Notes: generated from the letters alone by a model not told the origin. Positions 25,951 through 37,156 are shown, counted from the stretch's first letter. The stretch is 64,000 nt of DNA from Microbulbifer sp. YPW1 (GCF_013367775.1 NZ_CP055157.1:3856001-3920000), one strand, 5' to 3'. Numbers and translations: made by a program.

Positions 25951-26908
25951 AGTGCTGCTTATTATCTGTCCAGTAGTGCTTGGGACTAAAACCGGTTTCC
26001 TGAAGTAGTGCTTTCAGACCCGGAAGCGTATATTTATGGCTGTTTTCTGTGTGAATAGTCTCCCCTTCCCGAAATTCGAAGTCCTGTCCTGCAACCGCTA
26101 CCGTCTGATCCTTCAGGCTTACAAGGTGCATTTCTACCCGCTGGCGATGGGCATGGTAAAAGGCCCGGTGGGCAAAGGCGCTGGTGTCAAAATTGCCGTT
26201 TAATTCACAATTGATGCGCGATAGCAGGTTCTTGTTGAACAGCTCGGTTACGTGCTCGCTGTCGTGATAGGCGCGCTCCAGAACGACCGAATCTTTTACC
26301 AGATCCGCCCCCAGCAGCAGGCCGTCCCCGGCTTTCAGGAACCCGGAAAACTGTCGCAATAGCGCAGCAGCCTGTTCGGGTGTGAAATTACCGATGGTCG
26401 ACCCCGGGAAAAAAATAACCTTTTTGTGTGCGGTTACCGGCAGATCCGCCCAGGCTTCAGGCGCGGTGAAATCCCCTATCACCGGAGCAACCTCGAGCGC
26501 GGGTAATCGGGCCTGAATCCGCTGCTGGGCAGCGAGCAGAATTTCCGGGGATATATCCAGCGGGTAATAGGCCTGGGGCGAATCCATACAAGCCAGCAGT
26601 GGCTCCGCTTTTTCGCAGTTGCCCGCACCGGGCTCTACCAGAACCACTGATTCGCCAAGCAGATCAGCCATTTCGGGCAGGCATTCGCAAAAAATATTGG
26701 CCTCGGTGCGAGTGAGATAGTAATCCTCCAGCTCGCAGATTTCTTCAAAGAGTTTTGATCCGGCCGCATCGTAAAGATACTTACAGGGTAGTGTTTTTTG
26801 ACGCCCAGAGAGGCCCGCCAAAACATCAGCTTCGAACTCCTGGAGGTAGCCGCATTGCACAGCAACCCCCTGCTCTGTCAGTACTGAATTCTGAACGGCC
26901 ATGTCCAC
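25922..26908 (-). CDS. egtD: L-histidine N-alpha-methyltransferase EgtD
   Basis: Trimethylates histidine with S-adenosylmethionine to hercynine, the first step of ergothioneine synthesis. The N-terminal part shows KYLYDAAGSKLFEEICELEDYYLTR, and the SAM site is in VVLVEPGAGNCEKAEPLL. FFPGSTIGNF is a family signature. I prefer GTG 26908, which overlaps the egtB stop (TAGTG) and has AGGAG 7 nt upstream. ATG 26902 is the alternative and would shorten the protein by two residues. A longer reading to 26947 runs into egtB. It forms an operon with egtB (upstream) and the DUF411 gene (downstream). Confidence 0.93.
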   Translation of the reverse strand: MDMAVQNSVLTEQGVAVQCGYLQEFEADVLAGLSGRQKTLPCKYLYDAAGSKLFEEICELEDYYLTRTEANIFCECLPEMADLLGESVVLVEPGAGNCEKAEPLLACMDSPQAYYPLDISPEILLAAQQRIQARLPALEVAPVIGDFTAPEAWADLPVTAHKKVIFFPGSTIGNFTPEQAAALLRQFSGFLKAGDGLLLGADLVKDSVVLERAYHDSEHVTELFNKNLLSRINCELNGNFDTSAFAHRAFYHAHRQRVEMHLVSLKDQTVAVAGQDFEFREGETIHTENSHKYTLPGLKALLQETGFSPKHYWTDNKQHYAIYYAEVL

Positions 26909-28257
26909 TATAAATCTCCTGCCAGTCGGATACCGGTAAATTGCCACGCTTGATGCGGATAAAAGAAATTACGATAGCTGATTCGGATATGATTGCGCGG
27001 TGTGATGCAGGAACCACCGCGCAGAACCATCTGATTGCACATAAACTTCCCGTTGTATTCGCCTACGGCGTCGGCACTTGCCCTGAAACCCGGATAGGGT
27101 TGATAGGCGCTCGAGGTCCATTGCCAGAGGTTCCCCAATAGCCGAGGCTCTGAAGAAGCTGTGGTCTCCGGGTGGGGCTGATAGCGCCCCGCTTCGAGCA
27201 TATTGGCGCGACCAGCGGCATCCTTGCGGCAGTGCAACCAGGCGGCAATCTCCCACTCGAATTCCGTCGGCAGTCGATGTCCGGCCCAGCTCGCAAACGC
27301 ATCTGCTTCGTAAAAACTCACGTGGCACACCGGCGCCGCCAGATCCAGCGGTTGCAGTCCGCCAAGGGTGAACTGATACCAGTCGCCGTCAATTTCCCGC
27401 CAGTACAGTGGGGCCTGCAACCTGCCCTGTTGCACATGCGCCCACCCATCCGAGAGCCACAAGCGCGGCTCCTGATAGCTCCCATCCTGAAGAAATTCCA
27501 GATATTCGCCATTGGTGATCAATCGTGACTGCAGGCGAAAAGCCTGCTGATAGCGCAGGTGCGCCGGACCTTCGTTATCGAAACAGAAATCTTCGCCGTC
27601 GCAACCCACGGTGTAATTGTCTTCGGGCACCTCAAGCCATTCGCTCGGCAAACTGCCCTGCCCTCTGGGATCACTCTCTAAATCATCTCGGTAGGCGGGC
27701 AATATGGGGTTTAATGAAAACGCATGCTTGATATCGGTAAGCAGCAATTCCTGGTGTTGCTGTTCGTGGTTGAGACCCAGCACCAGTAAATTGGCGTGTT
27801 CCGTGGATACATCTTCCTCTGTCAGCCACTGCTCAATGGCGCGATCAATGCTGCGACGGTAGGCGAAAACCTCTTCTATGGAGGGGCGTGACAATAATCC
27901 GCGCTGGGGTCGTGAAAACGGTTGCCCGAGTGCGTTGTAATAGGAGTTGAACAGGTGGTGATAGGCGGAATCGAAGGGGCAATATCCCGGCAGAAGCGAC
28001 CGCAGGATAAATGTTTCGAAGAACCAGCTGGTATGGGCCAGGTGCCATTTACTGGGGCTGGCGTCCGGCATCGACTGCAGCTGCATGTCTTCCGACGTCA
28101 GCGGGTCCGTGAGACTCTCCGTTTCACTGCGGACCTTTTGATACTGTCCCAGTAAGGCGGCCCGCTCATCCAGAGATAGTTCTCTCTCGGGTTCCTGCCA
28201 ATACAGGTGTGGCGAATTTTCAGTTACCTCCGAACCCGCTTCTGAAATCAGAATCAT
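26908..28257 (-). CDS. egtB: Ergothioneine biosynthesis sulfoxide synthase EgtB
   Basis: A non-haem iron enzyme that joins hercynine to a thiol donor (cysteine or gamma-glutamylcysteine) with oxygen. About 449 residues from ATG 28257; a TTG at 28272 would add five. The N-terminal DinB-like domain carries the iron ligands: a His in KWHLAHTSWFFE (about 72 or 75) and the HxxxH pair in NHEQQHQELL (about 164 and 168). The C-terminal half is an FGE-sulfatase-type domain ending in QMVLRGGSCITPRNHIRISYRNFF. Ergothioneine is a stable antioxidant thiol. Ovothiol synthase OvoA is excluded because its fused methyltransferase domain is absent and a separate EgtD follows. Confidence 0.93.
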   Translation of the reverse strand: MILISEAGSEVTENSPHLYWQEPERELSLDERAALLGQYQKVRSETESLTDPLTSEDMQLQSMPDASPSKWHLAHTSWFFETFILRSLLPGYCPFDSAYHHLFNSYYNALGQPFSRPQRGLLSRPSIEEVFAYRRSIDRAIEQWLTEEDVSTEHANLLVLGLNHEQQHQELLLTDIKHAFSLNPILPAYRDDLESDPRGQGSLPSEWLEVPEDNYTVGCDGEDFCFDNEGPAHLRYQQAFRLQSRLITNGEYLEFLQDGSYQEPRLWLSDGWAHVQQGRLQAPLYWREIDGDWYQFTLGGLQPLDLAAPVCHVSFYEADAFASWAGHRLPTEFEWEIAAWLHCRKDAAGRANMLEAGRYQPHPETTASSEPRLLGNLWQWTSSAYQPYPGFRASADAVGEYNGKFMCNQMVLRGGSCITPRNHIRISYRNFFYPHQAWQFTGIRLAGDL

Positions 28258-28386
28258 TCTTTGAGCCGTCAACTGCGCTGGTTGCTATTGATCATACATC
28301 CATTGTGGCGCTTTCCCATGTGGATGCAGTGATTCTCGCGGCAATTGGCGCCAGGAATTTCGTCTGTCCCATTTATCTTCGGACAC

Positions 28387-28415
28387 AAAAAAGGGCCGGC
28401 AATGCCGACCCTTTT
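28387..28415 (-). terminator. Intrinsic terminator of the TonB-dependent receptor gene
   Basis: On the minus strand AAAAGGGTCGGCA pairs with TGCCGGCCCTTTT (one G-U pair, small loop) and is followed by TTTTTT. It begins about 20 nt after the receptor stop codon. Confidence 0.85.
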
Positions 28416-28436
28416 CCTGCTTCACACTAGATGTGA

Positions 28437-31007
28437 TCAGAAGCGAACGGTGAAGTCCGCGCCGTACATACGGGGCATGAAGCGCCACGCGGGGCTGGCA
28501 CCAATCGCAGCACCGGTACCGCCATAGCCACCAGCGATCTCTTCGTCGGTGACGTTCTGCACCCACAGGGCTGCAGAGTAACGGTCGGAGGCGCTGCTCC
28601 AGCCTGCACGCAGGTTCATCAGCTTGTAGTCCGGGATCACACGAGCCGGGTCGCTGATTGAACCAACACGCTCGTCGGTCCAGTTGTAATCACCGCGCAG
28701 CACGACATTCGCGCCGCTTGCCAGATCCCAGGAGTATTCAGCCATCAGGTTGAACTTGTTCTCCGGGGTTCCCACGCGGGGCTGGCCTACGCGAGAGTTT
28801 TCCTCTTCGGTCTCACCGATAGACTCGATGATCTGGTAGCGGGTGTACTCGGTATCCAGGAAGGAGTAGTTACCGGCAATAAACAGGTTGTCGGTAGCCG
28901 CCCACTGCACTTCAAATTCTGCACCGCGACCTTCAGCATCGGCGTTACGCAGGTAGTAGTTCGGAATCGGTGCGCCAACGAGGTCCAGCTGCTGCAGGTT
29001 GTCGTAGTTGTATGCGAATACAGATGCATTGAAGCGCACAGCGTTGTCGAACAGGCTGCTCTTCATACCAATTTCGAGGTTGGTAACGCTTTCCTGATCG
29101 AAAGACGGATCAATGCCTGGGGCTGCGCTGAAGCTGTTGAAGCCGCCCGCTTTGAAGCCGTCTGCCAGGGAGATGAACGTCATTACATCGTCGTTCCAGC
29201 GGTAATCCAGCACAACACGGCCAGACAGGTCGCTCCAGGAATCGTCCAGCTTCTGGTTCAGGTTGGCTACGCCGTTGTTGTTGAACGCGATGCCGAACGG
29301 AATTTCAGCAACCTGGCCCGGAGGCAGGGTGATAGCGCCAAGAACGCTGCCATCAGGCCCCATCAGGGCGACATCGCCACCGACGAATTCGATCGGCAAG
29401 GTGTTCTGGTAGCTGCTTACGATGGAGAAGTCTTTCTCGTCCGCGGTATAACGCGCACCTACGGTCAGGTCCATCTTGTCGGTGAGGCTCCAGGTTGCAT
29501 CACCGTAGATCGCCGCCGAGCGGTAGTCACCTTTGTTCAGTACGGATTCGTTCCACGGCGTGTCAGCCATTACCCACGGGGTGATACCAGCCATCAGCTG
29601 TCCGATCATCTGATCGCGATTCAGCATGCTGGCGGTAACAAAGGAAGGAGCACCCAGTGCTTGCAGCAGCGCGTCGGCCTGTCCGGATTGCAACATCAGA
29701 TCGTAAATGAAGGTGGAAACCGCAGCACCTTCAAGTCCGCCGGCAATCATCAGCTGGCGCTGCTGGTAGGCAGCATCTTCGAGCTGGGTAGTGGTCAGGC
29801 CTGCACCTGCGTAGGCAGCCTTGACGCCTTCATACACGGCGAAAGATTCCAGAGAACCCGCGGTGAAGTATGCGTCGGTAGTGTGCTCCAGCTCTTCGCG
29901 CGAATAAGATGCGCCCAGGGTCCACTTCAGGGTATCTGTCGCACCGTTCAGGCGGAACTCCTGAGAGAACTGGGTCTGATCGTCGAAGTTGGCGGAACCG
30001 AACATGTAATCAGGGTTGGCGGTACCGTCTTCGTCCTGCTGCAGGTGCGCTTCAAAACCGCGGTAGGCGGTAATGGAAGTCAGGGTGACATTTTCAAAGT
30101 CGTGAATCACAGACACAGAGGTGCCCCAGGAATCGCGATCTTCGATGGTCGGCGTATCCAGTGCGTAATCGCCGAAAACGTCGGTGCCGCCCGCTTCTGC
30201 CTCAAGCGATGGAACGATAGAGGTACGCAGTGCGCTACCCTGGTCCATGATGCCGTATTCGGCACGCCACAGAACTTCGGTATCCGGAGTCGGTTCCCAC
30301 AGCAGGGATGCGCGATAGGTCTGGGTGTCGACATTACCTACTTCGAAATCGTTCGCCAGGTTATCGGCAAAGGAATCGCGGCGGTTGGTGGACGCGGTAA
30401 AGCGACCGTACAGGTTGTCGCTCAGCTGACGGTTGACCAGCAGATCTGAAGACTGGCGACCGTAGTTGCCGGCGGTCAGGTTCAGCTCGGTGGTATCGTC
30501 GGCCTGGGGCTTTTTGCTGATGATATGGATCGCACCACCAGTGGCGTTGCGGCCAAACAGCGTGCCCTGCGGGCCTTTCAGTACTTCGACACGCTCGATA
30601 TCCGCAAGGGGGATCTCGGCACCAGCACCGCGACCGGTGTATACACCGTCCACATAAACCGCTACCGCCGGGTCGGAACCCACGGTGAAGTCACCGGTTT
30701 CGATACCGCGCACGCTATAGGTAGGCTGCAGCGGCGTATCGTTGTTCATTTCGACGCCCGGGGTGAATTTACCCAGGTCTGTCAGATTTTTTACACCCAT
30801 TGCCTTCATGCTGTCGCCTGTGAAAGCAGAGATGGCAATTGGTACATCTTGCAGGTTTTCCGCGCGCTTCTGCGCGGTAACCACAACCTCTTCGATCTCC
30901 GCAGCAGATGCGGTGCCGCTCAGCGCTGTGGTTACGGCGATGGCTGCGGAGAGGGAGGATATAGTGAAAGATCGGTTTTTACCGGACTGATTGGCGTCGT
31001 ACATCAT
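28437..31007 (-). CDS. TonB-dependent outer-membrane receptor
   Basis: An 856-residue outer-membrane transporter. A signal peptide ends near SGTASA (about 35), followed directly by a TonB box (EIEEVVVTA). The plug contains GIETGDF and the segment VEVLKGPQGTLFGRNATGGA, the usual plug signature. The barrel ends in the outer-membrane signature ADFTVRF with C-terminal Phe. An extra helix-like, Ala/Leu/Gln-rich segment at about residues 380-490 interrupts the barrel strands and probably forms a large surface loop. The substrate is not evident. Receptors of this subtype in marine bacteria take up siderophores, glycans or other small molecules. It diverges from the acylase gene. Confidence 0.92.
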   Translation of the reverse strand: MMYDANQSGKNRSFTISSLSAAIAVTTALSGTASAAEIEEVVVTAQKRAENLQDVPIAISAFTGDSMKAMGVKNLTDLGKFTPGVEMNNDTPLQPTYSVRGIETGDFTVGSDPAVAVYVDGVYTGRGAGAEIPLADIERVEVLKGPQGTLFGRNATGGAIHIISKKPQADDTTELNLTAGNYGRQSSDLLVNRQLSDNLYGRFTASTNRRDSFADNLANDFEVGNVDTQTYRASLLWEPTPDTEVLWRAEYGIMDQGSALRTSIVPSLEAEAGGTDVFGDYALDTPTIEDRDSWGTSVSVIHDFENVTLTSITAYRGFEAHLQQDEDGTANPDYMFGSANFDDQTQFSQEFRLNGATDTLKWTLGASYSREELEHTTDAYFTAGSLESFAVYEGVKAAYAGAGLTTTQLEDAAYQQRQLMIAGGLEGAAVSTFIYDLMLQSGQADALLQALGAPSFVTASMLNRDQMIGQLMAGITPWVMADTPWNESVLNKGDYRSAAIYGDATWSLTDKMDLTVGARYTADEKDFSIVSSYQNTLPIEFVGGDVALMGPDGSVLGAITLPPGQVAEIPFGIAFNNNGVANLNQKLDDSWSDLSGRVVLDYRWNDDVMTFISLADGFKAGGFNSFSAAPGIDPSFDQESVTNLEIGMKSSLFDNAVRFNASVFAYNYDNLQQLDLVGAPIPNYYLRNADAEGRGAEFEVQWAATDNLFIAGNYSFLDTEYTRYQIIESIGETEEENSRVGQPRVGTPENKFNLMAEYSWDLASGANVVLRGDYNWTDERVGSISDPARVIPDYKLMNLRAGWSSASDRYSAALWVQNVTDEEIAGGYGGTGAAIGASPAWRFMPRMYGADFTVRF

Positions 31008-31340
31008 CGCGTCCTCGCGTTTTTAGTTATATGAAAAGCGTGATGGAAAGTTATCTTTATTGATAGTCAAGTTCGGCCATCTTAAGGGTACAGCTGTCCC
31101 AAGAAAAGCTTGTTATGACCTTTTTGCCGTGACTGGTCAGTTTCGCTGCAAGATAATGTGACGTATTGCGCCATTTTGGCATTATTCTCAACGTAAAGTA
31201 TTAGTTTGTGACCGGAATAAGTCTATCGGTACCCATTTATGATCCGTACAACACTGTTAGACTGAGCTGCCCCCGCGGCACCGAAAGGCGCCCGCGGGTC
31301 CCAAAATAACGACTCTGAATTTGAAGCGAGAGACCTTGTG
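31008..31340. other. Intergenic region between divergent receptor and acylase genes
   Basis: About 330 bp with no coding signal. It must hold both promoters, but no convincing -35/-10 pair stands out; A+T-rich stretches occur at 31045-31075 and 31185-31215. No Fur box is evident. Confidence 0.5.
31272..31298 (+). other. G+C-rich hairpin in the acylase leader
   Basis: CCCGCGG (31272-31278) pairs with CCGCGGG (31292-31298) around a 13-nt loop, about 40 nt before the acylase start. There is no T-run. It may stabilise or slow the leader; its function is unknown. Confidence 0.3.
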
Positions 31341-33698
31341 ATGATGGCTCCCACTCCCTGGCCGAGACGCGTACTGCGCGGCTTGCTTGCCCTTTCTGTC
31401 CTCTTATTACTGGTTGGCCTGGCCGCCTGGCTGTGGTTACGCCAGAGCCTGCCGCTGCTGGATGGCGATCTCGCCACCGGTCAGCTGGAAAACCCGGTGA
31501 CCATCGAGCGCGATGCCCAGGGTATCCCCTTCATAACCGCGGAATCCCGTAGCGACTCCGCCTTTGCGCTGGGCTTCCTGCACGCGCAAGAGCGTTTCTT
31601 CCAGATGGATCTGCTGCGCCGCAACTCCGCCGGTGAGTTGTCAGAGCTCGTAGGCGAAGCCGCTCTCGATCACGATCAGGAAGTGCGGGTCCATCAATTT
31701 CGTGCTCGTGCTGAACGCAATATCGCCGCCATGCCCGCAGAGGACCGGAAAATCCTTCAGAACTATGCCGACGGTGTGAACTATGGCCTGTCGCAACTGG
31801 GCGCGGCGCCGTGGGAGTACGCCCTGCTCCGGCAGGAGCCTCGCACTTGGGTCCCTGCAGACAGCCTGCTCACCATTTTCAGCATGTATATGACCCTGCA
31901 GAGCCACACCGGCAACTTCGAACGCCGCGATAATGCATTGGCGGAATTGCTGCCCGGAGACCTGTATGCGTTCTTCGTGCCCAAGGGCGGAATCTGGGAC
32001 GCGCCATTAATTGGCGATGCCCGTGGCCCACTGTCACTCCCGCAAACGGACATTGCTGCGCTGGTCGAAGACGGCGCGCCCATGGCGCACCAGGAAATGG
32101 AAAGCGAAGACATGATCTTCGGCAGCAATAACTGGGTAGTCGGCGGCGCTCTGACCGAACACGGTGCCGCGATCGTCGCCGATGACATGCATCTTAAGAT
32201 CACCGTGCCCAATATCTGGTACCGCGCTGGCTGGAATGTACCGGGCACAGAATTTGAAATGCGCGGCGCCTCCCTGCCGGGCGGCCCGATCATCGTGGCC
32301 GGCAGCAACAGTAAAGTGGCGTGGGGATTCACCAATACCACCGCGGATTGGGGCGACCTGATTCCCCTTGAACTCTCGGAAAGTGGCAACCAGTACCGTA
32401 CGCCCGATGGCTGGAAAGACTTCGAAACGGTCAAAGAGAAGATTGCTATAAGCGGCAAGCCCCCGGCTATGTTGGAGGTGCGCAAGACCATCTGGGGACC
32501 GGTTGTCGGCAAGGACCACAAGGAAAGGCCCCTCGCCTACCGCTGGGTTGCCCACGATGTACGCGGTGCAAACCTGAACCTGCTGAAGCTGGAAACAGCG
32601 GCAAGCACCCGCGCCGCAATGGATCTCGCCCCCGAGCTTGGCATTCCTCACCAGAATTTCGTGCTGGGCGACAGTGAAGGCAATATTGGCTGGACCGTGG
32701 CAGGCCCAATCCCCCGACGTGTTGGGCTGGATGGCAGCCGCTCGGTGAGCTGGGCGGACGGTACTGCGTACTGGGATGGCTATCTCTCCCTGCAAGAGCA
32801 GCCGCAGGTGTACAACCCGCCCTCGCACCGCATCTGGACTGCCAACGCGCGCACCATGGACGGGGAATTCCTGCGTGTGATGGGGGATGGCGGCTACGCG
32901 CTGGGTGCGCGCCAGCAGCAAATTCGCGATGACCTGTTTGCCCGGGAACGCTTCACGGAGCAGGATCTGCTCGACATCCAACTGGATGATCGCGCTGTCT
33001 TCCTTGGGCGGTGGCAAAAACAACTCGCTGGATTACTTGAAGGTGTCGACGAGTATCAGGAAGTGTACGAACAGGTAAAAGACTGGGGCGGTCGCGCCAG
33101 CGCCGACTCTGTTGGTTACCGCATCGTGCGTAATTTCCGCTTGCGCTTTATCGATCTTTCCACCGCACCGGTACTGACCTTCATGCAGCGCTACGCACCG
33201 GATTTCAAGTTTGGGCGCGTCAACCGCCAGGTGGAGTATCCCGCATGGGAAATGCTGTCAGCAGAGCCAGAGCATCTGTTGAACCCGGAATTTGAATCCT
33301 GGCAGGCGCTCAAGTTCGCCGCCCTGGATCGGGTACTCGAAGATATGGCGAAAGATGGGCTGCCGCTGGCAGAACAGACGTGGGGCGTACAAAATTCTGC
33401 CAAGATTCGGCATCCGCTGGGGCGGGCCATTGAAGCCGTCAACTGGTTCACTGCGATGCCGGCCGATCCACTGCCTGGCGACTCGCACATGCCGCGCTTC
33501 CAGTCTTCGACCAACGGCGCCTCTGAACGTATGGTCGTGGCACCGGGACACGAGGAGCGCGGCATCTTCCATATGGCAACCGGGCAAAGCGCCCACCCCC
33601 TGTCCCCATTCTTTGGCAACGGGCACCGGGACTGGGTAGAGGGCAATCCCTCCAGCTTTACCGAACAGTCCGCGGCTTACGTATTAACCCTGCACTGA
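31341..33698 (+). CDS. Penicillin-acylase-family (Ntn) hydrolase
   Basis: About 785 residues. An N-terminal hydrophobic segment (about 13-34) acts as membrane anchor or signal, placing the enzyme in the periplasm. After an alpha-subunit region (IPFITAESRSDSAFALGFLHAQ) the autoproteolytic site is FGSNNWVVGG: Ser262, after Gly, becomes the N-terminal nucleophile of the beta chain. The beta chain carries LGDSEGNIGWTVAGPIP and TANARTM. Members cleave amides such as penicillins or acyl-homoserine lactones; the substrate here cannot be told. GTG 31338, ATG 31341 and ATG 31344 are all possible. I chose 31341, with GAGAG 8 nt upstream. Confidence 0.9.
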   Translation: MMAPTPWPRRVLRGLLALSVLLLLVGLAAWLWLRQSLPLLDGDLATGQLENPVTIERDAQGIPFITAESRSDSAFALGFLHAQERFFQMDLLRRNSAGELSELVGEAALDHDQEVRVHQFRARAERNIAAMPAEDRKILQNYADGVNYGLSQLGAAPWEYALLRQEPRTWVPADSLLTIFSMYMTLQSHTGNFERRDNALAELLPGDLYAFFVPKGGIWDAPLIGDARGPLSLPQTDIAALVEDGAPMAHQEMESEDMIFGSNNWVVGGALTEHGAAIVADDMHLKITVPNIWYRAGWNVPGTEFEMRGASLPGGPIIVAGSNSKVAWGFTNTTADWGDLIPLELSESGNQYRTPDGWKDFETVKEKIAISGKPPAMLEVRKTIWGPVVGKDHKERPLAYRWVAHDVRGANLNLLKLETAASTRAAMDLAPELGIPHQNFVLGDSEGNIGWTVAGPIPRRVGLDGSRSVSWADGTAYWDGYLSLQEQPQVYNPPSHRIWTANARTMDGEFLRVMGDGGYALGARQQQIRDDLFARERFTEQDLLDIQLDDRAVFLGRWQKQLAGLLEGVDEYQEVYEQVKDWGGRASADSVGYRIVRNFRLRFIDLSTAPVLTFMQRYAPDFKFGRVNRQVEYPAWEMLSAEPEHLLNPEFESWQALKFAALDRVLEDMAKDGLPLAEQTWGVQNSAKIRHPLGRAIEAVNWFTAMPADPLPGDSHMPRFQSSTNGASERMVVAPGHEERGIFHMATGQSAHPLSPFFGNGHRDWVEGNPSSFTEQSAAYVLTLH

Positions 33699-33723
33699 AC
33701 TGGCGCCCGCGCAAGGGCGTAGC

Positions 33724-33987
33724 TCAGGCGGTTTCGTCGAGGATGGCGAAAGAAAGGAAGGATGTGAAAAGCCCCAGTCCCAGGACAAACGGCAACAGGG
33801 GAAAGCAGATCATGAGCAGGGATGCACCGATCCAGAGGTTTTTCACCCAGGTCCGCTTGATGCGATAGGCGCGGGTGTAGCGACGCAAATGGCTGTCGTT
33901 TTCATCAGGCAACGCGATCTCGTTTTCCTGGGGCAGAAAGCTGCGCACCAGAAGAGTGCAATAAAAACGAAGCAACATCCACAACAT
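33724..33987 (-). CDS. Small membrane protein of unknown function
   Basis: About 87 residues with one hydrophobic stretch at the N-terminus (MLWMLLRFYCTLLV) and a strongly hydrophobic C-terminal half with two likely membrane passes. In between lies a basic stretch (RRYTRAYRIKRTWVK). It resembles uncharacterised inner-membrane proteins of gammaproteobacteria; I do not recognise a family. It follows cysG on the same strand by 79 bp and converges on the acylase gene. ATG 33987 was chosen over an upstream GTG at 34008, which has its purine stretch directly against the codon. Confidence 0.6.
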   Translation of the reverse strand: MLWMLLRFYCTLLVRSFLPQENEIALPDENDSHLRRYTRAYRIKRTWVKNLWIGASLLMICFPLLPFVLGLGLFTSFLSFAILDETA

Positions 33988-34087
33988 AAAACCACCACTG
34001 GCAAACACCTCTCTCAGTATAGATAGGGGTTTGCCAATGTATGGGGTCAGGGATGCCGGGCGTTAAAATTCCTTGGCAGACATCTGG

Positions 34088-35467
34088 TTACTGATACCAG
34101 CCCAGGCTTTCGCGCAATGTCACTACACCACCGATGATGGTAAGCGCCGGCGCCTCCACCTTGTGGGTCTCGGCCAATTCCGGCAGCGTGGCAATGGTGC
34201 CTACAATTACGCGCTGATCCCGGGTGGTGCCCTTCTCTACCAGTGCTGCAGGCGTATCCGCATCCATGCCATTCGCAATCAATTTTTCAGAGATGGTCGG
34301 AAGTCCGGTGAGGCCCATGTAGAAAACAAGGGTCTGGTTTTTGGTGATCAGCTCTTCCCAGGGCAGCACCAGATCGCCCTGCTTGAGGTGCCCGGTAATG
34401 AACCGAACCGACTGGGCGTGATCCCGGTGGGTCAGTGGGATGCCGGAATAAGCAGAGCAGCCGATGGCGGCGGTAATACCGGGGACTACCTGAAACGGCA
34501 CGCCAGCTTCGGCAAGCTTGTCGATTTCTTCGCCTCCGCGGCCGAATACAAATGGATCGCCGCCCTTCAGGCGCAGGACCTTCTTGCCCTCTTTCGCCAG
34601 GTCCACCAGTAGCTGATTGATGTCGTCTTGCGGTACCGAGTGGAACTGCTTCATCTTGCCCACATAGATACGCTCGGCGTCGCGGCGCACCAGTTCCAGT
34701 ACCTCGGTAGATACCAGCCGGTCGTAAAGCACCACATCCGCCTGCTGCATCAGACGCAGGGCGCGGAAGGTGAGCAGATCTGGATCACCAGGGCCTCCGC
34801 CGACCAGATACACCTCGCCGCTCGGCGCCGGCTTCTCTTCCCAGCGACCCAATTCTTCCAGCAAAGCCTGCTCGGCTTCCGCCTTGTGGCCGCGTTCGAT
34901 CTGGCCAACGATGGGACCATTGAAGACCCAGTGCCAGAAATCTTTTCTCTGGGGTTCTGGCAGCGCAGCCTTGACCTTATCGCGCATTCGTCCAGCCAGC
35001 TCGGCAATCAGGCCCAGGCCGGGAGAAAGCAGGGTTTCTATCTGGGCGCGCAGCATGCGCGTGAGCACTGGTGCAGAGCCGCCACTGGAAATGCCGATGG
35101 AAAGCGGTCCGCGTTCGACAATGGAGGGGAAGGTAAAGGTGCAGTGTTCCGGTGAGTCCACCACATTGACAGGCAGGCGACGGGCCCGGGCATCCTCGGA
35201 TACCTGGGCGTTGACGTCGCCGTCTGCGGTGGCGGCGACGATCATTTCGGCGCGGTCGAGTAGATCCTTGCGATAGGTTCCGACGATATACTCACCGCCG
35301 CTCGCCATCACCAGTTGGCGCAGCTCGTCGGTAATATCGGGAGCAACGACAATGAGTCGCGCCTCCGCTTTGCTGAGTAAACGCGCTTTGCGCGTGGCGA
35401 TGGCACCGCCCCCGACAATGAGGCAGGGACGGTTTTTCAAATCAAAAGCGAGAGGCAGGTAACGCAA
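34088..35467 (-). CDS. cysG: Siroheme synthase CysG
   Basis: A trifunctional enzyme of 459 residues making siroheme from uroporphyrinogen III for sulfite and nitrite reductases. The N-terminal precorrin-2 dehydrogenase/ferrochelatase domain has the NAD-binding [17 protein letters not shown]. The C-terminal SAM-dependent methyltransferase domain has [18 protein letters not shown] and [19 protein letters not shown]. It is the last of the lolA-rarA-crcB-serS-cysG run, 18 bp after serS. Confidence 0.96.
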   Translation of the reverse strand: MRYLPLAFDLKNRPCLIVGGGAIATRKARLLSKAEARLIVVAPDITDELRQLVMASGGEYIVGTYRKDLLDRAEMIVAATADGDVNAQVSEDARARRLPVNVVDSPEHCTFTFPSIVERGPLSIGISSGGSAPVLTRMLRAQIETLLSPGLGLIAELAGRMRDKVKAALPEPQRKDFWHWVFNGPIVGQIERGHKAEAEQALLEELGRWEEKPAPSGEVYLVGGGPGDPDLLTFRALRLMQQADVVLYDRLVSTEVLELVRRDAERIYVGKMKQFHSVPQDDINQLLVDLAKEGKKVLRLKGGDPFVFGRGGEEIDKLAEAGVPFQVVPGITAAIGCSAYSGIPLTHRDHAQSVRFITGHLKQGDLVLPWEELITKNQTLVFYMGLTGLPTISEKLIANGMDADTPAALVEKGTTRDQRVIVGTIATLPELAETHKVEAPALTIIGGVVTLRESLGWYQ

Positions 35468-35485
35468 GGTTCTAATCCATACTGC

Positions 35486-36781
<1,296 letters not shown>

Positions 36782-37156
36782 TTACAGATATTTCATTCCC
36801 AGGGAGATGGCCGTTGCGGTTGCGGCCAAGCACACCAGGAGGCTGGCCACAACATAGGCCAGCGCCGTCAAAGGCTGGCCATTGTGCCACAACATCACTG
36901 TTTCCAGCGAGAAGGTAGAAAAGGTGGTGAGAGCCCCAAACAGGCCGGTCATGATCATCAGGCGCCACTCATGGCCGAGCATGCCCCGCTCCACGATCAC
37001 AACGTAGGCAATACCGATCAGCAGGGAGCCAACCACATTGACGATAAAGGTGCCGAGCGGAATCCGGTTTTCGAATACCGGAAAGGCCCAGAGGCCGACC
37101 AGGTGACGAAGGATTGCGCCGATGGCGCCGCCAAGTGCGATTGCTATCCATTGCAT
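36782..37156 (-). CDS. crcB: Fluoride ion channel CrcB/Fluc
   Basis: A 124-residue inner-membrane fluoride exporter working as an antiparallel dimer. It has four membrane helices and the signature GLFGALTTFSTFSLE, which includes the conserved pore residues, plus FIVNVVGSLLIGI. It lies 47 bp after rarA. No fluoride riboswitch is visible in the short leader, but its SD can be paired with an upstream arm (37163-37199). Confidence 0.95.
   Translation of the reverse strand: MQWIAIALGGAIGAILRHLVGLWAFPVFENRIPLGTFIVNVVGSLLIGIAYVVIVERGMLGHEWRLMIMTGLFGALTTFSTFSLETVMLWHNGQPLTALAYVVASLLVCLAATATAISLGMKYL

Noticed and set aside
29661..30449. A 262-codon open frame on the plus strand opposite the TonB-dependent receptor.
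   Set aside because: Its translation has no recognisable domain and the opposite strand carries a clear receptor with plug and barrel signatures. It is a shadow frame of a G+C-rich gene.
33700..33722. GCGCCC-GCGCAA-GGGCGT after the acylase gene as a terminator.
   Set aside because: The stem is short and no T-run follows, so it is not called.
33713..33790. GGGCGTAGCTCAGGCGGTT resembles the 5' half of a tRNA (acceptor and D arm).
   Set aside because: No anticodon arm, T-loop (GGTTCGAATCC-type) or matching 3' acceptor strand follows within 80 nt. The stretch overlaps the end of a small membrane-protein gene.
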